This document shows positions 1 through 5,947 of a stretch of DNA of 24,747 nt, one piece after another. Location: NCBI GenBank assembly GCA_025453315.1, contig JALOQQ010000005.1:1-24747 (forward strand). The letters are read 5' to 3'. Both the position numbers and the translations under genes were made by a program. How positions within the stretch are numbered: position 1 is the stretch's first letter; each line of letters begins with the position of its first letter. Under the pieces are notes generated by a model, which worked only from the letters and a program-made list of their open reading frames with translations, did not search any database and was not told the DNA's origin. This DNA is from Planctomycetota bacterium (lineage in GTDB: Bacteria > Patescibacteriota > Patescibacteriia > Patescibacteriales > UBA12465).

Positions 1-788
1 AATTTTATAATTCACAAAATAAATTAATCACTTATTCCGCTTTTATAAAATTACTTAGCACTATTGGCGAAATTCCTCTCCCGCCCTATATTAATAGGCC
101 AGAAGGAAAAACTGAAAAGGCTGATAAAAAAAATTATCAAACCATTTATGCTGATGAGCAGAAAATAGGTTCTGTGGCCGCACCAACCGCTGGCCTGCAT
201 TTTACTAAAACCTTATTACAAAAGTTAAAAAATAAAGGAGTAGAGATTATTAAAGTAACTCTTCACGTTGGACTAGGAACTTTTCTGCCAGTTAAAGTGA
301 TTAATATTAAAGAGCATAAAATGCATAGTGAGTTTTTGGAAATTAGCAAAGTTAATGTTAAAAAAATATTAAAAGCCAAATTAGAGGATAGAAGAATAAT
401 AGCTGTTGGCACAACTAGTGCTAGAACTCTAGAAACTTTTGGTCAATATTTAAAAAAAGAGGGAATTGTTTTTAATCAGCAAGGTTTTAAAGACAAAGCT
501 ACAAAGACAGATTTAGAAAAAAAAGTTTTTAAATATTTGAATTTAGGTTTGAACGATTTTGTGGCTTGGACTGATATTTTTATTTATCCTGGGTATAAGT
601 TTACTTTAGTTGATGCCTTGATAACTAATTTCCATTTACCAAAATCTACTTTACTTATGCTTATTAGTGCCTTTGTTGAACAGAAAAACCAAGGAGGGGG
701 CTTAAAAGTTATTAAAAAATCTTATAATGAGGCGGTTGCTAAAAAATATCGTTTTTTTAGTTATGGCGATGCCATGCTTATTGACTAA
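1..788 (+). CDS. queA: tRNA preQ1(34) S-adenosylmethionine ribosyltransferase-isomerase, 5'-truncated by the window edge
   Basis: QueA transfers and isomerises the ribosyl group of S-adenosylmethionine onto preQ1 at tRNA position 34, making epoxyqueuosine. The reading frame is already open at base 3 and continues to the TAA at 786-788, so only the C-terminal part is seen. The family signatures GEIPLPPYI (about codons 24-32 of the visible part) and [13 protein letters not shown] (from about base 168) are present, followed by [18 protein letters not shown] and the C-terminal [17 protein letters not shown]. The GTG at 174 is internal, not a start, because the homologous sequence is uninterrupted upstream of it. 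The gene is intact as far as it can be seen and marks the ordinary chromosomal left flank of the retroelement. Confidence 0.95.
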   Translation, partial: FYNSQNKLITYSAFIKLLSTIGEIPLPPYINRPEGKTEKADKKNYQTIYADEQKIGSVAAPTAGLHFTKTLLQKLKNKGVEIIKVTLHVGLGTFLPVKVINIKEHKMHSEFLEISKVNVKKILKAKLEDRRIIAVGTTSARTLETFGQYLKKEGIVFNQQGFKDKATKTDLEKKVFKYLNLGLNDFVAWTDIFIYPGYKFTLVDALITNFHLPKSTLLMLISAFVEQKNQGGGLKVIKKSYNEAVAKKYRFFSYGDAMLID

Positions 789-791
789 AAT

Positions 792-809
792 AAATTTTTG
801 TGTTATTAT
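792..809 (+). promoter_or_regulatory. Candidate promoter of the DGR target gene (extended -10)
   Basis: AAATTTTTGTGTTA at 792-805 continues into TGT-TATTAT (801-809), an extended -10 shape. The same 14 bases recur at 1693-1706, upstream of the template repeat, where they continue into TGT-TAAAAT. The site lies about 180 bases before the target start, which would give the target mRNA a long leader containing the hairpin at 859-893. No convincing -35 is visible. Promoter activity is inferred. Confidence 0.35.
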
Positions 810-858
810 TATTTAATATAAAAAGCCCTTTAAAATTTGTTTTTTTTAATTCTCTCTA

Positions 859-893
859 GCGAAAAGATGCTTATTTTTTAAGCGATTTTTCGC
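859..893 (+). other. Long imperfect hairpin in the leader of the DGR target gene
   Basis: GCGAAAA (859-865) pairs with TTTTCGC (887-893) and GCTTA (869-873) pairs with TAAGC (879-883), with a wobble-mismatch-wobble internal region and a TTTTT loop. It is not followed by a T-run, so it does not look like a simple terminator. It lies in the otherwise empty 197-base gap between queA and the target gene and would fall in the 5' leader if transcription starts near 815. Confidence 0.45.
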
Positions 894-985
894 TGGGGCA
901 GAATTAATAACGATTCGAGAATGGCAAAAACAGTGACGAGTTCTTAAATATATTGAACGGAGTTACACAAAAAAGGAGGTTTACT

Positions 986-1600
986 ATGAGTAGTGAAAAG
1001 ACTTTAACTAAAGCTGAGTTAGAATTAACTCAAAAAATTCAACTACACTTTCCTAAATTAAGTAAAGAAGCGTTGGATTTTTGGAATGGTTGTAAAGTAG
1101 AAATTCTAAAAGCAAAAATTATTGAAACTTTTGGGACAATACCTATATCCGTTTCTACAGAAATCGATCCAATCATTCGTATTGATCGTACCATCCCTCT
1201 AGTTTATCCAGACTTTGTAAAAGAAGTTATTCATAAAGACCTCGAGTTAATAGGTCTAAGTGAATTTAATATCAACCAGGTTGGACAGTGGCGACATCCC
1301 GAACAGGAGGTTGGAGGCGTAAAAGGACAGAAGATTTATGAGCACATGAAAGAAAATAATATGCTCAAAAATCAGTTTGGACTAGCTGAACTACTCGCCA
1401 TTCAAGCTAAAGGTATTGCTTTTTTTCGCCAACATTTTGCCAATCAATCAGTATATGGCTGGAAAAGTATCGTTCAGTTTAGTGACGGCAGTCTTAATGT
1501 TCCTTGTCTTGTCGGGAACGGTGATGGGGTGATTGTTAGCTGGTATTGGCTTGGCAGCGGTTGGGACTCTGGTCACCCGGCGCTCTATTTCGCAAGTTGA
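986..1600 (+). CDS. DGR target (variable) protein with a C-terminal diversified domain
   Basis: This is a 204-residue protein whose last 40 or so codons are the variable repeat of the retroelement. ATG 986 is chosen because a perfect AAGGAGG (972-978) sits 7 bases before it; a TTG 33 bases upstream is in frame but has no such signal. The N-terminal ~160 residues are charged and helical-looking, with no signal peptide or membrane segment, and I do not recognise them. The C-terminal part contains DGSLNVPCL, VSWYWL and GWDSGHPALYFA. In known DGR targets this end forms a C-type-lectin-like or Ig-like binding face; here the pattern of Trp, Gly and aromatic residues with variable positions around SWYWLGSGW suggests the lectin-like fold. 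Fifteen codons differ from the template. The ligand and cellular location are unknown; a cytoplasmic role is suggested by the lack of an export signal. Confidence 0.9.
   Translation: MSSEKTLTKAELELTQKIQLHFPKLSKEALDFWNGCKVEILKAKIIETFGTIPISVSTEIDPIIRIDRTIPLVYPDFVKEVIHKDLELIGLSEFNINQVGQWRHPEQEVGGVKGQKIYEHMKENNMLKNQFGLAELLAIQAKGIAFFRQHFANQSVYGWKSIVQFSDGSLNVPCLVGNGDGVIVSWYWLGSGWDSGHPALYFAS
1471..1595 (+). repeat. DGR variable repeat (VR) with initiation-of-mutagenic-homing end
   Basis: These 125 bases align without gaps to 1935-2059 (constant offset of 464). They differ at 18 positions: 1478, 1479, 1491, 1506, 1511, 1515, 1520, 1526, 1527, 1539, 1544, 1553, 1554, 1557, 1560, 1565, 1571 and 1574. 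At every one the template base is A. The outcomes are 14 A-to-G, 3 A-to-T and 1 A-to-C. The last 20 bases before the target's final codons (1576-1595) are identical in both copies and GC-rich at their start (CCCGGCGCTC), as expected for the site where mutagenic homing begins. About half of the 36 template adenines have been replaced. Confidence 0.97.
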
Positions 1601-1606
1601 TTTTGG

Positions 1607-1622
1607 TTCGCCAGCTAGCGAA
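1607..1622 (+). other. Small inverted repeat just downstream of VR (possible homing hairpin)
   Basis: TTCGC (1607-1611) and GCGAA (1618-1622) form a 5-bp stem around CAGCTA, beginning 11 bases after the VR end. Known DGRs often carry a hairpin or cruciform a few bases after the homing site that raises retrohoming efficiency. The stem here is short, so the assignment rests mainly on its position. Confidence 0.4.
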
Positions 1623-1654
1623 TTAATTCTTTTGTTTTTTGGACTTTATCCTTT

Positions 1655-1687
1655 GACCTTAGCACAAAAATGTTAAGGTCTTTTTTT
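1655..1687 (+). terminator. Rho-independent terminator of the DGR target gene
   Basis: GACCTTA (1655-1661) pairs with TAAGGTC (1674-1680); a G-U pair and two further pairs extend the stem to 10 bp around the loop CAAAAA. A run of seven T follows (1681-1687). It would separate target transcription from that of the template repeat. Confidence 0.85.
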
Positions 1688-1692
1688 AAATA

Positions 1693-1710
1693 AAATTTTT
1701 GTGTTAAAAT
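1693..1710 (+). promoter_or_regulatory. Candidate promoter for the template-repeat RNA
   Basis: AAATTTTTGTGTTA at 1693-1706 is identical to 792-805. It continues into an extended -10, TGT followed by TAAAAT at 1705-1710. Initiation near 1717 would give an RNA that runs through TR (1935-2059) to the hairpin and T-stretch at 2072-2099. No clear -35 is visible. Confidence 0.4.
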
Positions 1711-1934
1711 GAAAATAACTTGAGCAAATATGTGGTCGGTTAAGGCTTGCCACTGTTTTAGTTAATGTTTTTATTTTGAGAATATCTTTGGCTACGGCTT
1801 GAGATAGAGTGGAGTAAAAATATTTTAAAAAATGAAGAAACTTGGTTTGAAGCACTAAGGCATTTAAAATGCCAAATAATATACAGTCCTAAGAGTATTC
1901 AAGGGGCGGTGGTTCAGGTGGTGTTTCAAACATT

Positions 1935-2059
1935 CGTTCAGAATAGTGACGGCAATCTTAATGTTCCTTATCTTATCGAGAACAGTGATAAGGTGATTGT
2001 TAACTGGAATTGGCTTAACAACGATTGGAACTCTAGTAACCCGGCGCTCTATTTCGCAA
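1935..2059 (+). repeat. DGR template repeat (TR)
   Basis: This is the unmutated donor copy of the VR at 1471-1595. Read in the target frame it encodes an Asn-rich stretch (VNWNWLNNDWNSSN) built from AAC/AAT codons, the usual design of DGR templates, because adenine mutagenesis of AAY can reach 15 amino acids without making stop codons. There are about 36 adenines in the repeat. No non-adenine position differs from VR. Similarity to VR ends sharply on both sides. Confidence 0.97.
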
Positions 2060-2071
2060 CTCTCCCCATTT

Positions 2072-2099
2072 CTCCTCTATTTTCCAATAGGGGAGTTTT
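2072..2099 (+). terminator. Strong hairpin after TR, candidate 3' end of the template RNA
   Basis: CTCCTCTATT (2072-2081) pairs with AATAGGGGAG (2086-2095) around the tetraloop TTCC, with a single G-T position, and TTTT follows at 2096-2099. It begins 12 bases after the end of TR. It also contains the last codons of avd on the other strand. It may terminate the template RNA, stabilise its 3' end, or take part in RT-Avd recognition. Confidence 0.65.
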
Positions 2100-2421
2100 G
2101 TTTTGTAAGTTGTCCGTTCCAACCACCGAGCATGCGACCGATTTCATTAATTTTTCCGGTTAAAGCGAGATATTTTTTATTGTCAAAAGATTTAGTTTCC
2201 CAGAGAATGAGTAGAAATATTTTTATGGCATCAGTTTTTCTGATAGCCATTTTTATGTAAGGTTGTTTTTCTTCGCGCACTAAAAAAGAAGCGCTAGACA
2301 CCGCTTCAATTATCTCTGTTAGTAAAATATCTATTTTACCACCTAAGGTATAGCGATGTTCTTTGGGTAAGGATTTGTAATAGCCATACCACAATAAATA
2401 AAGATCTTTAGTTTTCTGCAA
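2077..2421 (-). CDS. avd: DGR accessory variability determinant (four-helix bundle protein Avd)
   Basis: Avd proteins form a pentameric, positively charged barrel that binds the reverse transcriptase and template RNA and is required for mutagenic cDNA synthesis. The family pattern is clear: QKTKDLYLLWY at the N-terminus, LPKEHRYTLGGKID, a central AIRKTDAIKIFLLIL helix, and the C-terminal KINEIGRMLGGW. The annotated start is TTG 2421 (114 residues) and there is no in-frame ATG. The residues encoded just upstream (LIPLL before QKTKDLY) resemble the conserved N-terminus of the family, so translation probably starts earlier. The frame stays open upstream only to a TGA opposite 2485-2487, inside the RT gene. 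The gene is divergent from RT and convergent with TR, unlike the co-directional order in the Bordetella phage DGR. Confidence 0.88.
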   Translation of the reverse strand: MQKTKDLYLLWYGYYKSLPKEHRYTLGGKIDILLTEIIEAVSSASFLVREEKQPYIKMAIRKTDAIKIFLLILWETKSFDNKKYLALTGKINEIGRMLGGWNGQLTKQNSPIGK

Positions 2422-2446
2422 TAAGGGTATTAGTTGTAAATTTAGC

Positions 2447-2454
2447 GGGGGGGG
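2447..2454. repeat. Eight-G homopolymer between avd and RT
   Basis: A run of exactly eight G lies in the 46-base divergent gap. On the - strand (C8), removing one base would join an ATG at 2488-2486 in frame with avd. On the + strand the run lies before the RT ribosome-binding region (AGGA at 2456-2459). It is by far the longest G tract in this AT-rich window. Confidence 0.8.
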
Positions 2455-2467
2455 TAGGATTAGAGGT

Positions 2468-3475
2468 ATGAAAATCCAATTGAGTCATAAATTTGAAGAA
2501 ATTATTAGTTTAGAAAACTTGTTGGCGGCTTGGCAAGAATTTATCAATGGCAAACGTCGGCGTTTAGATGTTTCGGTTTTTACCGTTAATTTAATGGATA
2601 ATATTTTTTCACTCCATTATGATTTATTGTATCATAGATATCAGTCTGGTGGCTATGAAGCTTTTAATATTTCCGATCCTAAGCCGAGAAACATTCACAA
2701 AGCTAGTGTTCGCGATCGTTTGCTTCATCATGCTATTTATAGGGTGCTTTATCCATTTTTTGATAGAACTTTTATTGCCGATAGTTATTCCTGTCGTTTA
2801 GATAAGGGGACACATAAAGCACTTAAACAATTTCAAAATTTTTTTTATAAAGTAAGTCGAAACGACACTAAAGTTTGTTGGGCTTTAAAGTGCGACATCA
2901 GAAAATTTTTTGCCAGTATTAATCACGACGTTCTAATTAATATTTTAGAGGAATCTATTCCCGATATTAATATTAGATGGTTGTTAAAGAAAATAATTAA
3001 AAGTTTTTCCAGCGGACAAGATAACAGGGGTTTGCCCCTGGGAAATTTAACTTCACAGTTGTTCGTTAATATTTATATGAATGTTTTTGATCAGTTTGTT
3101 AAACATAAAATTAAAGTTAAATATTATATCCGCTATGCCGATGATTTCGTTTTTTTATCGGAAGACAAAAAGTGGTTAGAACGACAAATCAATTTTATAA
3201 AACAATTTTTATCAGATCGATTAAAATTAGAGCTTCACCCTAATAAATTATTTTTAAAAACAATCTCTTCTGGATTAGATTTTCTAGGTTGGACTAATTT
3301 TGCTGAATATAAAATTTTACGAACTAAAACAAAAAAGAGAATACTTAAAAAAATTAGGGTCAAGTCGAAGCCGTCTAGTTTAGCCTCCTATTTAGGATTG
3401 CTTAAACATGGTAATACTTATAAGGTAAAACAAAAAATAATAAATAATTATTGGTTGACTAAGGAGTTTGGTTAA
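2468..3475 (+). CDS. DGR reverse transcriptase
   Basis: This is a 335-residue RNA-directed DNA polymerase of the DGR clade. Fingers-palm motifs are in order: SVRDRLLHHAIYRVLYP (~residues 76-92), the catalytic Asp region ALKCDIRKFFASINH (~138-152), RGLPLGNLTSQLFVNIYM (187-204) and YYIRYADDFVFL (YADD at 223-226), followed by LHPNKLFLKTISSGLDFLGW. The LPLGNLTSQ version of motif 4, in place of the QG..SP of group II intron enzymes, and the relaxed specificity linked to it, distinguish DGR enzymes. There is no maturase or endonuclease domain, which matches the family's usual 300-400 residues. ATG 2468 is preceded by AGGA at 2456-2459. With Avd it would copy the TR RNA into adenine-mutagenised cDNA that replaces VR. 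Confidence 0.95.
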   Translation: MKIQLSHKFEEIISLENLLAAWQEFINGKRRRLDVSVFTVNLMDNIFSLHYDLLYHRYQSGGYEAFNISDPKPRNIHKASVRDRLLHHAIYRVLYPFFDRTFIADSYSCRLDKGTHKALKQFQNFFYKVSRNDTKVCWALKCDIRKFFASINHDVLINILEESIPDINIRWLLKKIIKSFSSGQDNRGLPLGNLTSQLFVNIYMNVFDQFVKHKIKVKYYIRYADDFVFLSEDKKWLERQINFIKQFLSDRLKLELHPNKLFLKTISSGLDFLGWTNFAEYKILRTKTKKRILKKIRVKSKPSSLASYLGLLKHGNTYKVKQKIINNYWLTKEFG

Positions 3476-3604
3476 TTTTAAAAATTAGTTAAACGCAAGG
3501 AACGATTAGATTCTCTAGCCAACGTGAACAGCTCTTTAAAGATGACAGGAGATGTTATATTTGCTATAAAGTAAGCAGTATTATTAATTTAGTCTTTTAA
3601 ATTT

Positions 3605-5074
3605 ATGAAAAATAAATTTCTAAAAAATTCTCCTAAAGTTCTTTTAGCCACAGCAGAGCTTAATCCAATCGCCAAGGTTGGTGGTTTGGCTGATGTTTTG
3701 GGTAGTTTGCCCTTTGCTTTAAAAGAATTAGGCTGTGAAACGCGTCTAATAATGCCTAAATATGGTTGTGTTGATGTTAAAAAGTATCAGCTTAAAAAAA
3801 TCGTCTCTCTTAATATTGATTTTTCTGGTTTAAAGAAAACTAATCTTTGGCAAGGTGTTTTAGCGAAAGGGGTTAAAGTTTATTTTATTGAACAAAAAGA
3901 ATATTTTAATAATAAAGAGGTATATTGGGGTAATAATGAAGAACGTTTTTTATTTTTTTCTTTGGCAGTTTGTGAATTTTTACCTTTCTTGAAATTTAAG
4001 CCCAGAATAATACATTGTCACGATTATCACACAGCTTTAATACCTAGTATTTTAAAGCAATATAGAACGGAAAAAAAGTTTAAAGCGCAAGATGATTTTA
4101 AAACAGTTTACACTATTCATAATTTGAACTATCAAGGAGTGAGTAGCTTATCTTTATTAGACAAAATAATTTTACCTAATAAAGAAAAATTAAGTGCCAT
4201 TATAGCTAAACAAATTCCCGCCGCCGTTATAAATAATCAAATAAATTTTATGGTCGCCGGAATTATTTCAGCTGATAAGATAACGACCGTTAGTCCGACC
4301 TATGCTAAAGAAATTACAACTTCTCAATATGGCGCCGGTTTGGAGAAGCTTATTAATAAGTATAAGAACAAATTATCAGGCATCTTAAATGGTATTGATG
4401 AGTCTTTGATTAATCCCAATAAAGACCAATCTTTGGTTTTAAATTATTCACCTAAAACGTTAATTAAAAAGACCATAAATAAATTAGCCCTCCAAAAAGA
4501 AGTGGGTTTGAAAGAAGATGGTAAGGCCCCGCTTATAGCCATGATTTGTCGTTTTACTGAACAAAAAGGTTTGGAATTAATAAATGAGCAGATGTTAAAG
4601 CTTAACTATAAAGGAAAAAAAGAAATTGAATCACAATTTGTTTTTTTGGGTACAGGAGAAGAGAAATACCAAAAAACATTATTAAATTTAGCCCAGAAAT
4701 ATCCTAAAAGATTTAATTTGCAATATAAGTTTGATCCGCAATTAGCTCAACGTATTTATGCTGCTTCGGATATTTTTTTAGTGCCTTCTCGTTTTGAACC
4801 TTGCGGACTAACACAGATGTTTGCTATGCGTTATGGCTCTGTACCTTTAGTTAGGGAAACCGGTGGACTAAAAGATACGGTTAATTCTAAAAATGGTTTT
4901 AGTTTTCACGATTTTTCTACCAAACAATTTTTAATGACTTTAGAAAAAGCCCTAGAAGTTTATCTTAGTAATCCAAAATCTTGGCAGAAATTACAGTTTC
5001 AGGGAATGACCCAAGATTTTTCTTGGCGAAAGTCAGCTCAGGCTTATCTTAAACTTTATAAAAGTTTTAAATAA
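3605..5074 (+). CDS. glgA: Glycogen (starch) synthase, GT5 family
   Basis: GlgA extends alpha-1,4-glucan chains from ADP-glucose in the cytoplasm. The 489-residue length is typical. The N-terminal domain starts VLLATAELNPIAKVGGLADVLG with the KxGGL nucleotide-sugar loop at residues 24-28, followed by RLIMPKYG and the HCHDYHTALIP segment. The C-terminal domain contains ICRFTEQKGLELI and SRFEPCGLTQMFAMRYGSVP with the catalytic-region Glu near 398, then RETGGLKDTV. The gene is monocistronic: 129 bases separate it from RT and a terminator follows at 5160. No ADP-glucose pyrophosphorylase or branching enzyme is in the window. The gap 3476-3604 shows nothing beyond a weak AT-rich promoter-like stretch (TATAAA near 3564). 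Confidence 0.95.
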   Translation: MKNKFLKNSPKVLLATAELNPIAKVGGLADVLGSLPFALKELGCETRLIMPKYGCVDVKKYQLKKIVSLNIDFSGLKKTNLWQGVLAKGVKVYFIEQKEYFNNKEVYWGNNEERFLFFSLAVCEFLPFLKFKPRIIHCHDYHTALIPSILKQYRTEKKFKAQDDFKTVYTIHNLNYQGVSSLSLLDKIILPNKEKLSAIIAKQIPAAVINNQINFMVAGIISADKITTVSPTYAKEITTSQYGAGLEKLINKYKNKLSGILNGIDESLINPNKDQSLVLNYSPKTLIKKTINKLALQKEVGLKEDGKAPLIAMICRFTEQKGLELINEQMLKLNYKGKKEIESQFVFLGTGEEKYQKTLLNLAQKYPKRFNLQYKFDPQLAQRIYAASDIFLVPSRFEPCGLTQMFAMRYGSVPLVRETGGLKDTVNSKNGFSFHDFSTKQFLMTLEKALEVYLSNPKSWQKLQFQGMTQDFSWRKSAQAYLKLYKSFK

Positions 5075-5159
5075 GGTTTACACAGAATATTAAGGATTGA
5101 GCTGGGAAATTAAATCCATTTTTCTAATCATATTTGTTTGTTTAATTTGTTTAATAATT

Positions 5160-5186
5160 ATAACCTCGTTTTTGGGGTTATTTTTA
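5160..5186 (+). terminator. Rho-independent terminator after glgA
   Basis: ATAACCTC (5160-5167) pairs with GGGGTTAT (5174-5181) with one T-G pair around GTTTTT, followed by TTTT. It lies 86 bases past the glgA stop. Confidence 0.75.
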
Positions 5187-5199
5187 TAAATTTTTGATG

Positions 5200-5208
5200 T
5201 TATCCACA
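5200..5208 (+). promoter_or_regulatory. Perfect DnaA box upstream of nrdR
   Basis: TTATCCACA matches the consensus DnaA box exactly and lies about 80 bases upstream of the nrdR -35. DnaA boxes are known regulatory elements at nrd promoters in E. coli, linking dNTP synthesis to replication. Only one perfect box was found here, so an origin is unlikely. A functional role is inferred. Confidence 0.5.
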
Positions 5209-5289
5209 GCAAATTTTTAGAAAAAAAATATTTTATTTTTCTTTTTGCAAAACAGGAAAAAAAATTAAAAAATAAAGGGAAAAAATGCG

Positions 5290-5318
5290 TTGACCCGAAG
5301 AGGGTATTTTGATATAAT
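5290..5318 (+). promoter_or_regulatory. Near-consensus sigma-70 promoter of the nrdR-nrdD operon
   Basis: TTGACC (5290-5295) and TATAAT (5313-5318) are separated by 17 bases, with TGA before the -10 giving an extended -10. Initiation near 5325 would fall at the first NrdR box, so NrdR binding would block initiation. The leader to nrdR is about 120 bases. Confidence 0.85.
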
Positions 5319-5328
5319 AATACTATGT

Positions 5329-5342
5329 ACAAGATATAGTGG
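5329..5342 (+). promoter_or_regulatory. NrdR box 1
   Basis: ACAAGATATAGTGG shares the ACA..ATAT core of NrdR boxes with the second site. It overlaps the expected transcription start, and its start is 31 bases (about three helical turns) before that of box 2, which is the paired spacing described for NrdR operators. Confidence 0.65.
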
Positions 5343-5359
5343 TTAGCGATGTCTTCTTA

Positions 5360-5373
5360 ACACAATATGTAGT
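5360..5373 (+). promoter_or_regulatory. NrdR box 2
   Basis: ACACAATATGTAGT is a close match to the NrdR box consensus (ACACwATATnnnGT type). Together with box 1 it forms the paired operator through which NrdR represses ribonucleotide reductase genes when dATP is high, and here it implies autoregulation. Confidence 0.8.
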
Positions 5374-5445
5374 TTGCAAAAAACTTTAATTCGTAGTCAT
5401 CTTTCTTGACAAAAAGCGTTAAAAAGTTTTTTTATCACAGAATTT

Positions 5446-5928
5446 ATGAAATGCCCAGTCTGTTATCACAAGGATACCCAAGTAATAGACTCTAGAATTG
5501 CTACAGACGGTTTATCTATTAGAAGAAGACGTCGTTGTTTAAAATGTAATTTCCGTTTTTCTACCAGTGAAGAGATGGAAATCATGGATTTGATGGTAGT
5601 AAAACGTGATGGTCGTCGAGAATATTATAAAAGAGATAAAATTATTAGTGGTTTAAAGAAAGCTTTAGAAAAACGACCGATTACTGATGACCAATTCAAA
5701 AAATTATTGAATTCCATTGAATTAGAGTTGCAAAGATTGAAAAAGAATGAAGTTACCTCTCAACAGATTGGACAGATAATTATGAAATGCCTTAAAAAAG
5801 TAGATCAGGTAGCCTATATCCGTTATGCTTCAGTTTATGAATCATTTAAAGACGCTCAAGATTTTAAAAAAGAGTTAAATAACTTATTAAAAAATAAGAT
5901 TGGTAATAAAAAGATTAATCTAAAATAA
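5446..5928 (+). CDS. nrdR: Transcriptional repressor NrdR
   Basis: NrdR senses ATP/dATP and represses ribonucleotide reductase operons. The 160-residue protein has the N-terminal zinc ribbon (C3, C6, C31, C34; CPVC...CLKC) with the Arg-rich strand SIRRRRRCLKCNFRFST, followed by an ATP-cone (about 46-136) starting VVKRDGRREYYKRDKIISGLKKALEKRPI and ending VAYIRYASVYESFKD. The start is the ATG at 5446, which begins the conserved MKCPVC; no strong ribosome binding site precedes it. It is followed after 19 bases by nrdD, its expected regulatory target, and its own promoter carries two NrdR boxes. Confidence 0.97.
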   Translation: MKCPVCYHKDTQVIDSRIATDGLSIRRRRRCLKCNFRFSTSEEMEIMDLMVVKRDGRREYYKRDKIISGLKKALEKRPITDDQFKKLLNSIELELQRLKKNEVTSQQIGQIIMKCLKKVDQVAYIRYASVYESFKDAQDFKKELNNLLKNKIGNKKINLK

Positions 5929-5947
5929 TACCATTTTAATAATACCT

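Larger units (their letters stand above)
1717..2099 (+). ncRNA. Predicted free-standing template-repeat RNA of the DGR
   Basis: Between the candidate promoter at 1693-1710 and the hairpin plus TTTT ending at 2099 lie about 380 bases without a credible gene; short open frames here have no ribosome binding site and no recognisable content. DGRs template cDNA synthesis from an RNA containing TR and flanking structured sequence that binds the RT-Avd complex. The ~220-base leader includes a small stem GGCAT/ATGCC (1859-1873). The boundaries are inferred from the promoter-like and terminator-like ends only. Confidence 0.4.

Noticed and set aside
1673..1855. 60-codon open frame on the - strand between target and TR
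   Set aside because: It overlaps the target terminator and the TR leader, has Leu/Lys-rich composition typical of AT-rich noise, and has no start signal.
1909..2260. Two overlapping open frames across the template repeat read as genes
   Set aside because: They have no ribosome binding site, one is simply TR read in the target frame, and the other overlaps it in another frame and runs antisense to avd.
2468..3475. Group II intron or retron reverse transcriptase
   Set aside because: Motif 4 is LPLGNLTSQ, there is no maturase or endonuclease domain, and TR, VR and avd are adjacent, so it is a DGR enzyme.
5090..5332. 80-codon - strand open frame in the glgA-nrdR gap
   Set aside because: It is Lys/Phe/Ile-rich AT noise that would cover the terminator, DnaA box and nrd promoter, with no ribosome binding site.
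5432..5440. Second DnaA box (TTATCACAG) before nrdR
   Set aside because: It lacks one base of the consensus spacing, so it is not a true match.
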